From Capitulum mitella (Eukaryota > Arthropoda > Thecostraca > Pollicipedomorpha > Pollicipedidae), in assembly GCA_030062745.1 (NCBI GenBank), contig CP099854.1, positions 13,836,153 to 13,900,152 on the forward strand: 64,000 bases of DNA, in the 5' to 3' direction. The stretch's first letter is position 1, and every line of letters begins with the position of its first letter. A model generated the notes under the pieces. It did not search any database. It saw only the letters and a program-made list of their open reading frames with translations, and was not told the DNA's origin. A program made the translations under genes and the position numbers. Below, piece by piece: positions 11,536 to 23,895 of this stretch.

Positions 11536-12037
11536 GTTCTTTTTTATAAGCAGCGGAGCCAAGGAATAATGCAGGGGACTGGATGAACTTGGTGATGGGA
11601 TAGCGGCACCAAGTTACGAAAATATATCCTCTGCATATCCTTCCCTGCGAAATTACACGACACGGGTGATGTCGCAAAGGTGTACGACACCGGGCAAAAC
11701 GTGTAAGATCTGGAGCAGAGATGGGGAGAGAAAAATCCTCCCTGTCTTCATAACTGAGATGGAATCCGCTTTTGGTGAGGCGTTTCAACGTTCCGTTCAA
11801 GATTACAAAACAAAGTTGCAGTTATGAAGCAATGCTGCTGCCCGTTCGTTCCCTGTCGTTTCTGAATGATTTGTGACAATGTGCGACCCGACCCAAATTT
11901 CAAGTTCATTTATCATATACAGTGGAAACCAGTAAGACATTTAGGTATTATAAGACAGGATATTTAACGTTAAGTATTTTATATATTTAGGTGTTATAAG
12001 ATGAAAGATATATTCGTATGATATTTTGATATACACC
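11536..12037. other. Region without recognisable gene
   Basis: AT-rich sequence with a weakly repetitive 'atttaggt.ttataagat' pair near 11940-12005. Nothing else recognised. Confidence 0.45.
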
Positions 12038-12365
12038 GTGACCGGTAGCTCAGTTTGTAGAATTCTGGTCACTCCAGGTAAGATGGGATCGAATCGAATC
12101 CCAGCGCTCGATATTTGGCCCGCCGGTCAGCTGGGTAGGGCCAATAAACGTCTAGGCAACTGAGTGACATAGGGCCAAACTGACTACCGTACGGCCGTGT
12201 CGCACCCTTCGCAGCACATCAAAAATTTGCTACAAAATCAACCGTTACCTGGAATTGCTCGATAGAGTGCACGGGGTCGGGGTATGTGCAACAAACTATG
12301 CTTAGTACGCGCTCCGACTCTCAGCACCACCCCATCAACCATTCGGATCAAATTTATTTAAAAAA
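12038..12365 (+). repeat. tRNA-derived SINE
   Basis: The first 70 bases look like a tRNA gene. An A-box-like TAGCTCAGTTTG lies at 12046-12057 and a B-box-like AATCGAATCCC at 12092-12102, the usual spacing for an internal Pol III promoter. A non-tRNA body follows, including a 'gccaataaacgtctaggcaa' stretch, and the unit fades in an A/T-rich tail near 12350-12365. I see no second copy in this window, so the ends are approximate. A decayed tRNA pseudogene is the alternative. Confidence 0.6.
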
Positions 12366-12927
12366 TGGTGATTTAAGTAGCTGCATTGTTCCTAAACACA
12401 ACGCGTGGGCCAAACGTAACATTTCCACTTTTATGTTACGATCTCATACTTAAGCAGCCAATCAGTGTTGTGTGGATGTCCCTTATGAGGCGGCTTGGCT
12501 GGAAAAAGACAACTGGCACGCACTGGACCTATGGCCAGTATGAGATCTAACGCCCTGCTAAATATCATCGTGCAATAAACGACCACTCGCGCACGTGGCC
12601 AGCTGGCTCAGAACGACTTGAGATAGCAGAGCGCAGCGCCTTCGCATGCCAAACACGGTACAGCTACGTTCCACGCGGCTGTACCGCGATTCGTGATACG
12701 TTCCGCATGACGTCATTACTGCGCGGCGGTTAGCTTGAGATCAGCACGTACGCCTCTCAGGCAATATTTACACTGCGTCGAAGGCGGGACTGGCTACGAA
12801 GTGGCAGCCGCGCCGGATGTTACAGTCAGTGGCGATCAGGGAAATCCCTGGAACAGCCTACCACGGGCCGCAACGGCAATGGGAACAAATCAAGACTACC
12901 CGTACCATAAACATATGCCGGGATGAA
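12366..12927. other. Region without recognisable gene
   Basis: No domain, repeat or RNA gene recognised. The frame at 12735-12926 is short and featureless. Confidence 0.45.
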
Positions 12928-12983
12928 GAACAGACAAAGGGGCAACAGACAATCAGAACAGACAAAGGGGCAACAGACAATCA
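12928..12983. repeat. Two-copy tandem repeat, 28-bp unit
   Basis: The unit starting GAACAGACAAAGGGGC is present twice, head to tail and identical, at 12928-12955 and 12956-12983. Confidence 0.95.
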
Positions 12984-14289
12984 GTAATGTGCCACTGTTT
13001 ATAAACGAACATGTCACAAACAATGAATGTTATATCTATGCTCTTTTGTGCTTTTTAAATTCTGTTGTCTTATGCCTTGTTTAATCAGCCGTAATCCTTC
13101 CACTCCTAATCCTTTGCTTCTTTATCTTTCAACTGAGTCATTGCCTTGAGCGAAGCGTCAGAACGGCTGCAACAATGGGCTCTTTTGTTGCATCCCTATC
13201 ATTACCTACCATTCAGCAGGTGTCTCACAGCGTGTTCAGTAGGTGGCAGTGTTCAGCTGGGCACCTGTTGTCTTATTCCTATACCCGGCATCCCGTATCT
13301 TTGGTCCCAGTCCTCGTTTGACTTTCGTCGTGTTTAGGCCTGTTCACGTCCTCTGTACGCATTTTTTCCGCGTGCAGAATACCCTCAGTGCGGTGAGGAC
13401 GCCTATGTGTACATACAATACAATACAAAGGCTGGCTACTTGTAAAGCCGCTCCAAAGGAACCGTCGATTATGTGCCGAGAAGGGGTACGTTCGTCCCGT
13501 TCATTGTTCGCGCCGCAGCCTTGAATTCAACCGGCACCAAACGCTAAACGCGGGAGAAGCGGAAGGCGTGGGTTACGGAGTAAGGCCGAATTTAGTGGCC
13601 AAATTGCCACTTCGGTAGACGGTCTATTTCCAGGAGCTGGCAGATTGGCGAATAACGTGATGGCGAGATTTTGCAGGCCAAACTGCTGTTCACAGAGGCG
13701 GGCTGAAGTACTCACACTGCGTTTCCACGCACGGTGGCTCAAAATGCAATCTACGTCATAGTATGGGACATTAGCGAAAAGCGCTTAAAGCCTTTACTTC
13801 GCCGCTAAATCTCATGCAACATTATCGCGGGCTTAAGAGCGGGACGGGGGAGAGGGTTTCCCCAAAAAATTTCACCAGGCGTTAACGCCAACCTTAAAAC
13901 GCTGCGTGGAAATAGTCACTGCAGAATTTTCTGGTGCCTCGTTTACTCCAATATCCCTACGCATATGTCACACGATTTGGAATAAAAAATTTCATCATAG
14001 GCATATTCCGAATGGTGTTTTTCACTTAAATCGGCAGCCAAAAATATGCGGGGAAACTAGTCACACTTCAGGTCAACTGACAAACTCAATCTGCAAGCAG
14101 TCTATTAATTAGGCTTCGCCAGACCTTGGGGTCTGCCGTCGACACGGCCCGGAAATAAATCAGAGGACTTACAGCATGCTGTCTTTGAACCCCCGAACAA
14201 GTATCGGTACATAATATGACATGATGACTTCTGGTGGCCTTAATACTGACCTGATTGTAGTACATACATGACATTCTTCTAATAGTCCT
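12984..14289. other. Region without recognisable gene
   Basis: Short frames on both strands, none with a recognisable domain or convincing splice context. Confidence 0.45.
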
Positions 14290-14530
14290 GTCGTGAGCGC
14301 GCTCGGCACGCTCGGTGGCGCAGCCGACCAGCCCATCGGTGATCGGCGGCCACGTGACTGGGGCGTGGTCCCCGCCGCAGGCGACCGCCGCCAGCCGCCC
14401 GCCGCCGCAGCCGCTAACCGCCGCCCGGTGACCAGCTCCGACTCCCGCACAGGCTCGGCGGTTATCTGGCGGATAGTAGGGCCGCAGCCAATGCCGGATT
14501 GGTTGTCACCCGTTGGCCTCTAGGCCTGCC
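14290..14530. promoter_or_regulatory. CpG-rich block, possible promoter
   Basis: Strikingly GC- and CpG-rich against its AT-rich flanks. It contains an E-box CACGTG (about 14351), a GGGGCGTGG GC-box-like motif and a GCCAAT box on the right side (about 14486). Frames through it are compositional (Ala, Pro, Arg). A promoter or first exon is an inference from composition only. Confidence 0.3.
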
Positions 14531-14986
14531 TGTAATTCCTGGATGGCCGCTACGCTGCCCGTATGCGTTACATCATGTGACGTAGCATGTTTGGCCATGA
14601 AAGGGGTATCCATGTGCTCGGTGTATGCACTTGTGGTGTGGATTGGACACTGAACACTTGAGCCCAAGTCTCTGCGCGCCCTAACCTAAACTAACCAACC
14701 AGGTGTGCTTGGCGGCTTGGCCAGCAGTACATCTCTGTACGAGACGTTCGCCTTTCAGTTGACCAGCTGGACGACACAACAATTGCCAAAGTTTTTCAGT
14801 TGTGTTTGATTTTTTTCTGTTTTCCCTGTGACACCTAATGTTTTCCAGATGTTGGGGATTCTCATGAGCCCTGGTTTGACGAAGGTGGATGTGCAGGTCA
14901 GCCCGGCAAGGGCAAGAACACATGTTACTTGTACGCGATCGAGGATGAAAAATCACATTGGAAATAACCCGAATTTGGGATGCCTA
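14531..14986. other. Region without recognisable gene
   Basis: Nothing recognised between the CpG-rich block and the TTAA element. Confidence 0.45.
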
Positions 14987-14990
14987 TTAA

Positions 14991-16199
14991 CCCTATTCCC
15001 GGCAGGGGGGGCGGAATCCGCCCCCCCTTCGGGTTTTTTGCTTGCCAATTCCAGGCTTTTTGACGCAGCTTCACGAAACTTGGTGGCTTTTTCTAGCTAT
15101 TCCTTGTACGCGCCGTGACAAAATTTCGAAATTCTATTTTGCTCAGGGGCGGCGCCAGGCAACGTTTTTGGGAGGCACCTCAGGTCATTTTTGGCCATGT
15201 TGAGGGTAAAAGGAAAATGCCTGCCAAAAACAGAGTTTTTAAGATAGAACTTAAAACTTTATATGAATATATAGCTAAATAGTTGGGCAATGTGCATATG
15301 TAATTTTGTTTATCTGAGGTCACTTTACAAGGTCAGGTCAAGGTCAAAAGTCAAAATTTGTTTTTTCGCAATAATTTCGGCGCCGTTTTTTCAAATGTCA
15401 AACCCGGAATATATATGACGTAGAAATATGTCCTCTACTTGTGTACCAAGTTTCAGCTTGATATCAGGTCAGGCCACGGAGCTATGACCTAAAATGTCAG
15501 TGCACGTACCCTATATCGCAAAAGCCAAAAAATGAATTTTTTGGAATAGAGTGAATTTAATCGATTAAAAACGTTTACAGATAATATTGAATGCACACGA
15601 CATCATTCCAGGTGACCCCAAGGTCACTGGAGGTCATTTAAGGTCAAAGGTCACAAGTTGATCTGAGAAACGTGTGACCATGACAGTTCCCCCTTTTTTA
15701 TGTCCCTGGCACCGCCTATGCTAACATTATACAAACATTGTAATGCGATTTGTACTTCTTTAGCATAACATGACTAGCAGAAGCTAAAAAAGTATTTTGG
15801 CCTCTTTTGTTCATTCCGTTATTGGAAAACTAATCCCCCTATTTTTGAAACCCTGTGAACGCCAATGAATTTTATCAAAATTTCAAATTTGCATACCCAT
15901 GGTAAAAGCCCTATCTATAATCTCTCGATTCATGCCAGTTTCATCGAAATCGGTCCATAAACAACGGAGTTATAAGAAGTCAAAAAGTACCCCCCATTTT
16001 GACATTTTTGTCCCCCTGTATCCACAAATTTCAAAATTTTGAAAATTTCTTTTTATCAAAATGTAGTTCACGTCACGGCAAATCGATTGCCGTTTGTTGC
16101 GATGAAATCGGATGCCTAGTTCTCGAGATCTCAGGGGGGGGCCGAATCCGCCCCCCCTGCCGGGAATCGGCCATACGGTCTAGCCCTCCGGGAATAGGG
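14991..16199 (+). mobile_element. TTAA element family 1, full length (piggyBac-type MITE)
   Basis: Perfect TTAA target copies (14987-14990 and 16200-16203) flank a 1,209-base element that starts CCCTATTCCCGG and ends with its exact inverse. TTAA targets and CCC-starting tips are diagnostic of the piggyBac superfamily. There is no transposase frame, so it is non-autonomous. Short (left) end: the tip runs straight into CAGGGGGGGCGG and a palindrome. Long (right) end: the tip, about 20 bases of spacer, then the tip motif ATTCCCGGCAGG again. The body carries many AGGTCA half-sites, including a perfect DR1 at 15641-15653. Confidence 0.92.
15641..15653 (+). promoter_or_regulatory. DR1 nuclear-receptor-type site inside family-1 element
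   Basis: AGGTCAAAGGTCA is two perfect AGGTCA half-sites in direct orientation separated by one base, the classical DR1 bound by RXR/USP, HNF4 and COUP-type receptors. More half-sites lie just upstream. Sequence match only; binding is not shown. Confidence 0.55.
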
Positions 16200-16203
16200 T
16201 TAA

Positions 16204-16698
16204 GTAGAAACGAGGATGTGAGATTCTCCATTTATTTGTGCTCCTTTCTCAGATTTCTTTGGTAAAAAGGGATAATCGCAACAAATAGGAAAGTCATTAC
16301 TTGCATCCAGTTCTTCTTGTCGACAAAGTGGATGTGGATTCGGATTAGTTAATCCGGATCTGGATTAGTCAGTCCGGATCCAGCAAACAAAATTCCTGGA
16401 TGTTTTGCGCGAGCAGTCACGTCCAGCACCTGGCAAAGCCGGGTCTTCTGCCCGCCATGCCTCTAGCTCGCCCTAAACACACGCCTCTTGCCAAGACAGA
16501 CTACTGCAGTTGTGCCGAAAATCACAGTTCCCTCACATAACATTTATCTTGCATTATATCACGCACATCAACAAAGACACTGTTTTTGTTTTGTTATGGC
16601 GTCGTCAGGTAACTGAAGTAACGAGGGAGGAGGGGTGGCCAGTGCATGCTTGCCTACGAGTGTAAGCATCGCTTAGGTATCTATACTATACTGTGCTA

Positions 16699-16701
<3 letters not shown>
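16204..16701. other. Region without recognisable gene
   Basis: Contains a short internal echo (GGATTAGT near 16342 and 16361, with 'ccggatc' repeats). Nothing else recognised. Confidence 0.4.

Positions 16702-16731
<30 letters not shown>
16702..16731. repeat. (TA)n microsatellite
   Basis: Thirty bases of uninterrupted alternating TA. Confidence 0.98.
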
Positions 16732-16732
<1 letters not shown>

Positions 16733-19329
16733 TTTAATATAAATATTGCTAATAATACAAAGATAATGAAGACAGATAGTTGGATTTTTTAAATTTTTGC
16801 GCTCGAAAGGGGCTGAGGAGACAAAGCTAAATGACGCTTAGCGTCCGTCAAACTATCACTGCGCAGAGGTTTCAAATGAGGCGCGCTAACCAAACATATC
16901 GGCAAACGTACACATGACATGGATTGTGGACACACTCATTTCTGTAGTACGGCTTTTACCTGGCAAAAATGTTCAGTTTCTGTTAATTCATCGCAAATCT
17001 TTTAAATGGACAGTGCCCGATTTCTTTAGTGGAGACATGTTGCTGGCGTTTGAACACCACGGGCGAAGCAAGATTTCAATCTGGAAATGAAGCAGAATCA
17101 GCATCCTTAACGAACTGTGGCTTTTTTTTTGCTGCTTGTCTGCTTAAATAAGCTGCTCTCACTAATCTTCTTCCTGATCGTGTCGATCTTAGGAGGGCCT
17201 GCTGGTGATTTGTTCTAGCAGCTGATCGCCCTTGCCTAGTATTTGCCTTGCCTTTTGCCCCAAACGTACCGATAACAGTACGTTTTGCGTGTGAGTACAA
17301 GAACATTACACACTTAAGGTATGCAATAAAAAATGAATATTAATGTAGAAACTGAACAGTTACGCAAGACGTCTTATTTTATACTGATGGTATTTTGAGG
17401 CTTTGGCACGCAAAGTCGTCTGGTGGCTGGAGTTTTGCTTGAACGTCTCGTTATTTGAAGCGCAGAGCTACGTTTTCTGTTTCAGAAAACCGCCGTTACC
17501 TCGCTCGATTTGAGGTATATTTCATCTTAACTTATTCTGCTGTGAGTGCAATGTATAGTGTACGATGTGGAATACTTTGGGTAGAAATAATCGCTGCTCT
17601 CCATAGATTCTAGTGAAAGCGGAAACAGAACGGGATCGTAAGATGGGCTCCATTGCAGCAAACAGCAAAAGCAGTCGCCTGCTGTCAATACCCGGAGTGT
17701 CCGAATTTTCGCCTGCTCTGTTTTCAGCGGTGCCCGCGGCAGCTGTTTCTGCGATGAGTCGGGTGTGGGCCAGCTGGACTGCCCCTGACCGTTATCGGTA
17801 CCGGGAAGCGGCGGCACGGGTGTCGTCGGAGCTCCGTTGGGTCCCGCTGCTCAGGCGGACGGCAGACGCACACGCGGCACGGCGGCGGCAGAGGACGCGT
17901 AACACCATCTCCGTCAAGTACCTGCTGAGTGCTGAGTGGGCCACAGTCAATATCCGACGGCGCCGTTCGTGTGATGGGTGCTCGTCATTTACCGTGTGGC
18001 GTGGACAATGAGCAACGGCACACAGTGACTGGCTGTGTGCCGTTCAGACTTTGCCGGAAGTGCGCAATGACTGTAATCGAGTATCCGAAATATGATTTCG
18101 TTTTCATGCCGTTTGTAATAATCTGTCCCCAATAATTTTGACAGGTCAGTTTTAGGACTCAAACATGCCTCACTGCCACAAAAACGCACGCAACGAAGAC
18201 GCAAATGGGCCAGAGCCGCTTTTCGGGGATTTCCGTGCTGCGCTTCGAATTTCTGCTGACGGTTTTGCATGTATCAACTTCCAAGTTTTCCAGTTGAAAT
18301 AATACTGCGCGTCCACAGTGAACGGACCGCTGTGGCCCGGAGTTTTTCGCAGCAGACAGAGCTCAGTGTGAGTGCGAGGGCCAGGACGAGCGCAGACAGA
18401 AGTCCCCTGTCACCAAGGCAGGCATGCTCGGTGCAGGAAAAAAACGACTCGATGAACTGAGCGAAAAGAGCACGGTTGATTGCTTCAGCTGCCATCAGGG
18501 CATCTAATAACCGGAGCTCAGTGATACCACTGGCTCTGTCATGTTGTCACGACATGCGGCGAAATCCACAAATGACTGCTGACAGCCAGCCAGCATATTT
18601 GTAACATGTTCGGCCGTAACCATAGTTCCGTGCCGCGGTCAGTACAAGCGTTGGTATACGGACGGCAGTGCTGAGGGCCATGGTGTCGTTAGGAAAAGCG
18701 AACGAAGAGGTTCGAGTGACGCTCATTGTGGACATTCACGCGCACTGAACGACACATGCTCGAAAGCTTCGCGCGGCTGACGATTGCGGGTCGGATATGA
18801 TTCCTGTTGGTCCGGCCGATCAAACATGAACTCTCATCCTTACGGGGAGGAGGAGGGAATGACTAGACACCTATGCCATTTTCCTCTGTAGCTCCGGAAC
18901 GATTCTGAAGTGCTGCATGAAATTTTGCGTATGTTGTTTCTGCTGGTCTCTATTCATTTTTACGTATTTTGAATCTTTCCCAGGATTGGGTCATGCCAGA
19001 TCAGGGAACACTTTTTCAAAAGCATGTTCTGTGATTTCGCATTGTTCGTACAAACTAACTGGCTGCTTGTTCAACAAGAATTCAAAAAATTGTACTCATC
19101 GTGACCAAAGATGTTCCTGAAAATCTGATGATCTCGTGTGACCTTTTAAAACCTAAGTAAAAACATTGGCTTTGTTTCACCCTCTTGGTGATTACATCAT
19201 TTCAAACATCACTGGGGTGATACAAACGGAAGAGACCGCCTGTTGGGCCTTCAAGGTCACCGATATTTCACTTGATGTCAGGTCACAAGAACTCGTAATG
19301 AAATGTCACGCTCCTTGACGATTTGCTAC
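16732..19329. other. Region without recognisable gene; CpG-rich at 17690-17960
   Basis: The block at about 17690-17960 is GC- and CpG-rich and has a 132-codon plus frame (17613-18011) rich in Ala and Arg with no domain that I recognise. It could be a promoter or first exon. The remaining sequence shows only short frames. Confidence 0.35.
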
Positions 19330-19790
19330 CGTACTACCCATAGATATAGAAGGGCTGCTGCCATTGGTTGGTATTGGCCAGTGCGGTATGAGCACCGCCA
19401 TCTTTGTGATTGGCATGTGGGATTGTTTAGCATTAGGGCTATGGAAAAAACGCTCTTTTGCGTTTGCTCTTTGCGAGGTGATAATTCAATAACTGTTGGA
19501 ACGAGAATGCGCAGGTGCGTGACACCGGGTTTATTCAGCATATTTCTGCAAGCAATCCGCTTGGCTCCTTTGGATCCAACCCAGTTCGGGAATAAAAGCT
19601 GGTGGCAAGTAAGCAAGTACGAGCATTACTGGTCCTGGCACCTTAAACTATTGACACATTGACAGTAGTATTACGTGGTGAAAAATGGTGCTGTGGAGAC
19701 AGGCCTGCCTTTTTGTTGTTCACCGAAGTTGTGATGTACATGTTTTTCGCTGAAATATAAAAAGGGATTTGAAAAAGGCCTTTTTTAATC
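19330..19790 (+). repeat. Dispersed repeat, copy 1 of an inverted pair
   Basis: Matches the reverse complement of 23460-23895 over its length. Shared landmarks are a 'catagatat.gaagg' start, CCGCCATCTTTGTG, TGATAATTCAATA, GGATCC.ACCCAGTT, 'aataaaagctgg.ggcaagt' and a final AAAAGGCCT. The CGCCATCTT core resembles a YY1-type site and is flanked by CCAAT-like motifs, so the left part looks promoter-like. Both copies have a short frame with a shared RLA.LDPTQF.NKSW string, but only one copy has it open from the plausible ATG. Family not recognised. Confidence 0.7.
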
Positions 19791-21635
19791 TGCCAGATTG
19801 ATTGTGAAGTATGGATAACATTATTATGCAATTTTTGTGGCTCATGTGAGGACCTGGGTTTCTCAGGCCGAACAAGGTGTATTTTGTACAGTGGACTGCT
19901 TATGGGTAGGTCCAGACAAAGTGCTTAGGAAAGGTCAAATCTATCCATGCCGCCTAACCTAACCCCAGACGTTGGCTGTTCTTCAGATGTTGGCCACTTT
20001 GTTTTGTCCTTTTCAAAAACTGAAGGATACGAACGAAGATTTATTTTAAAAAATAAATGCATGCAATTTTTATCCAAAACAGGGAGCAGAAAGACATGTT
20101 GGTCCCAGGTTTTGCACAAAATGGTGGGCCATAGTCATGATGGCCCTCTGGATCTGCAGGTGGTACTGTTTGGTTAAACGCACTTTTCTTCATGTTGTCT
20201 GTCTGCGAAGGTTCTGGAATTGTTGTCACTATTGCAAATGTGAGTAGAAAGTTAGCAATCATTTTTACTCGTATTTCAAGTCCGTTTTAAATATTGATGA
20301 CATTTCAAGATCAATTTTATGTGCGATACAGCACTGCAATTCACTTCATATTTCTCAAAACCGCTGCAATAACAGTTTTATTGTATACATCAAGTTTGAA
20401 TGTGGCAATCTGCCATCATACCACACTAATGATGTAATGGCGCACATTGCTTGTTATGCTGGATGACCTCAGCAAAATGAACTCGCGATTATTCATTTGG
20501 TTTTATATTTATGAACTGGGCTGGCCGAATTATGTTACTCTGGGTGAAACTTTGCAAGTTATTACAAGTAATGTTAAAATTCAGAAAAAATGAATGATCT
20601 GAAGCGAAAATGATGTGTTTCAATCCCACACTGAAAGACAAGTTCTGTAGACAAAAACAAGAATGGCGCAGTTAGCTATCATTTGTGATTGGCATCTCCA
20701 GCAACATCTATGCTATTTGTATGTATTATCTAGGCTTCTACTGGGAGGTGCTGCAGCCAGCGTCAGTAACGCCATGATCACTTCACAAACAAAAACTATG
20801 TCTTCATTTAAGTCTTGTCTGAATTATACACATTGCCACATGCCACAAATCCAGCGCAGTAGCTCCTTTTTACAAAGTCCAGAATTGGTTCTTTATGCAT
20901 TAAAGGCGAAATTGCCAGGTCAGGCATCAACCGCCAGGTTCATTTCACACTATCTTGTTTCTGCCTGGATGATTGGTCTGGACTGCCACACTCATACTAG
21001 TGAACCAAACAGATTGTTTATTCTTATACACCTTTGGCAAGTGTGAAAAGCACTGGCGTTAATGTTATTGGCTAGATTTCCTCTCAAGTTCACGCAGCAT
21101 GTTTTCTTTATTTGGTACAGATATGCACTAATGCACATGCAACACAAACGTGCATTGGGCCGTGATTTTTGCTTATTGAGTCTGTACCTCTGTACATTGA
21201 ACCATGAATGGCAACATCCAGAAGAAATGTTTTCTAAGGTGTTTTATTTGTTCTTACTACGTTACTACTACTTATAATTACTACTTACTTACTGCTGACT
21301 ATCTACTGCATAGTTTCTTTACTGCTACTCCGTTTCATAGCTCTGCTCCTCATACAGGCTACTTTTGCTAAATTTATAAAGTAAACTGGTTGGGGTTAAC
21401 TGGTTATATATTCCAGCTGCATGAGTGTAACGGAATGCACAAAGGAGACTTTCAGCCATTTAGAACTTAATTGAGAAGGATTATTTGTGCAAATGTTGTC
21501 TACAATTGATGGCTGAAAGGTAGTTCAGGGTTCACACACACACACATTCAAACGTGTACAATTTACTTATTCCAAACACTGATCTCACATCAGGGGCACA
21601 GAAACTCCCCCATGTTTGGCGTGTGCAAAGAAACT
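19791..21635. other. Region without recognisable gene
   Basis: AT-rich. The 127-codon frame at 20663-21046 has no recognisable domain. No repeat from elsewhere in the window. Confidence 0.45.
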
Positions 21636-21639
21636 TTAA

Positions 21640-22848
21640 CCCTATTCCCGGAGGGCTAGACGGTATGGTCGATTCCCGGCAGGGGGAGCGGATTCGGCCC
21701 CCCCCGAGATCTCGAGAACTACTCGTCCGATTTTATCGCAACAAACGGTAATCGATTTGCCGTGATGTTAACTACATTTTTATAAAAAGAAATTTTTAAA
21801 ATTTTGAAATTTGTGGATATAGGGGGTCAAAAATGTTAAAATGGGGGGTACTTTTGGACTTCTTATAACTCCGTTGTTTATCGACCGATTTTGATGAAAC
21901 TGGCGTGAATCGAGGGATTATGAATAGGGCTTTTACCATGGATCCGCAAATCTGAAATTTCGAAAAAATTCATGAGCGTTCACAGGGTCTCAAAAATAGG
22001 AGGATTAGTTTTCTAACAACTGAATGAACAAAAGAGGCAAACACCCTTTTTTGGCTTCTGCTAGTCATGTTATACTAAAGAAGTACAAATCGCATTACAA
22101 TGTTTGTATAATGTTAGCATAGGCGGTGCCAGGGACATGAAAAAGGGGGAACTGTCACGGTTACACGTTTCTCAGATCAACTTGTGACCTTTGACCTTAA
22201 ATGACCTCCAGTGACCTTGGGGTCACTTGGAATAATCTCGTGTGCATTTAATATCATCTGTAAACGTTTGCAATCATTTGAATTCACTCTATTTCAAACA
22301 TTTCATTTTTTGGCTATTGCGATATAGGGTACGCGCACAGACATTTTAGGTCATAGCTCCGTGACCCGACCTGATATCAAGCTGAAACTTGGTACACAAG
22401 TAGAGAGCACCCTTCTACGTCCTATATATTCCGGGCTTGGTATTTGAAAAAATGGCGCCGAAATTATAGCAAAAAAACAACTTTTAACTTTTGACCTTGG
22501 CCTGACCTTGTAAAATGACCTCAGATGAACAAAATTATATCTGCACATTGCCCAACTATTCAGCTATACATCCATGTAAAGTTTTAAGTTCTAGCTTTAA
22601 AACTCTATTTTTGGCAGACATTTTCATTTTACCCTCAACATGGCCAAAAATGGCCTGAGGTGCCTCCCAAAAACGTTGCCTGGCTCCGCCCCTGAGCAAA
22701 AAAGAATTTTTAAATTTTGTCACAGCACGTGGAAAGAATAGCTAGGAAAAGTCACCAAGTTTCGTGAAGCTGCGTTAAAAAGCCTGGAATTGGCAAGCAG
22801 AAAACCCGAGGGGGGGGCGGATTCCGCCCCCCCCTGCCGGGAATAGGG
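21640..22848 (-). mobile_element. TTAA element family 1, full length, inverted
   Basis: Flanked by perfect TTAA copies (21636-21639 and 22849-22852). It is 1,209 bases, the same length as the copy at 14991, and reads as its reverse complement throughout. The long end is on the left: the tip CCCTATTCCCGG at 21640 and the inner ATTCCCGGCAGG 28 bases deeper than at the short end. The DR1 is kept at 22185-22197 (minus). No transposase frame. Confidence 0.92.
22185..22197 (-). promoter_or_regulatory. DR1 nuclear-receptor-type site inside family-1 element
   Basis: TGACCTTTGACCT, the exact inverse of the DR1 in the copies at 14991 and 42112. Confidence 0.55.
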
Positions 22849-22852
22849 TTAA

Positions 22853-23263
22853 GCCATCAAGAGGGTCCATGTCAAATTTTAAAAAGTTATGGCCAACTGC
22901 CCCCCGGCTCAGCCCCATCTCACTTCCCTGTTGCATAGTGGCAGTCATTTAATGTTTTAGTATCCTAAGCTTCAGTTTAAAATCCCCCCAAAACAATAAC
23001 GGAGCAACATGTTCTTCAGATTTACTGGCCTCATAGTTATCGTAAAAGTGTTAGTGCAAATCAGTGCAATGCCATGTGTTTTTGAAAAACAAATGCTAGT
23101 TATGTACATACAAAACGTACGGAAAATTGTAGAAAACCAGTTAGTGCACTGCAAATTTATTACACTTTCTGAACTTCTGGAAGTCAAGCTATGCCTCATC
23201 AAATAAGATTATACAGCTTTGCTCCATATCTTTGTATGAGGATATTTTATTATATATTACATA
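22853..23263. other. Region without recognisable gene
   Basis: AT-rich; short frames only. Confidence 0.4.
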
Positions 23264-23287
23264 AATATATATATATATATATATATT
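23264..23287. repeat. (AT)n microsatellite
   Basis: About 24 bases of alternating AT with looser AT-rich flanks. Confidence 0.95.
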
Positions 23288-23459
23288 ACAATATATTTCA
23301 TATCTTCGTATCTTTGTATGTCTTGGTACTAAAACATCATTTTGTGCTTTCTCGGCAGAATAGTATCCTGTATTCCTATATACCTATTGCATACTGTTTG
23401 TACGGCCTTCCTAAATATATGATGCTCTTTCACCACACTACAACCAAGTGGGCAGCAAT

Positions 23460-23895
23460 ACAGGCCTTTTCTCAACAGTTTTTTATTTCAGTAAAATACG
23501 TAAACATAATATGTCAAGTGAAGAGCAAAAAGCGCACACCAGTCGCCATACGACCATTTTTCACCACGCAGTGCTACATTCTGCGTCAATGGATCAAGCT
23601 GCCATTGCCGGTGCTGGTCGTACTTGCTCACTTGCCGCCAGCTTTTATTTTTGAACTGGGTCGGATCCAAATGAGCCAAACGGATTCCTTGATGAGAAAT
23701 GCTGAACCCAGTAACGTGAACCTGCACATTCTCCTTCCAATAGCTATTGAATTATCACCTCGCAAAAACGCGTTTTTCCCATAGGCCGTAATGGTAAACA
23801 AAACCACATGCCAACCACAAAGATGGCGGCGCTCATACCGCGCCGGCCAATGACAACAGCCGATCTCCCCTTCGATATCTATGGTACTACCAGCC
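23460..23895 (-). repeat. Dispersed repeat, copy 2 of an inverted pair
   Basis: Reverse-complement counterpart of 19330-19790, about 3.7 kb away. The strongest matches are CAAAGATGGCGGC near 23818, the GGATCC-containing middle near 23662 and AGGCCTTTTCTC near 23463. It carries the CCAAT-like and YY1-like motifs on the minus strand. The two copies differ by many substitutions and small indels, so they are old. Confidence 0.7.
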
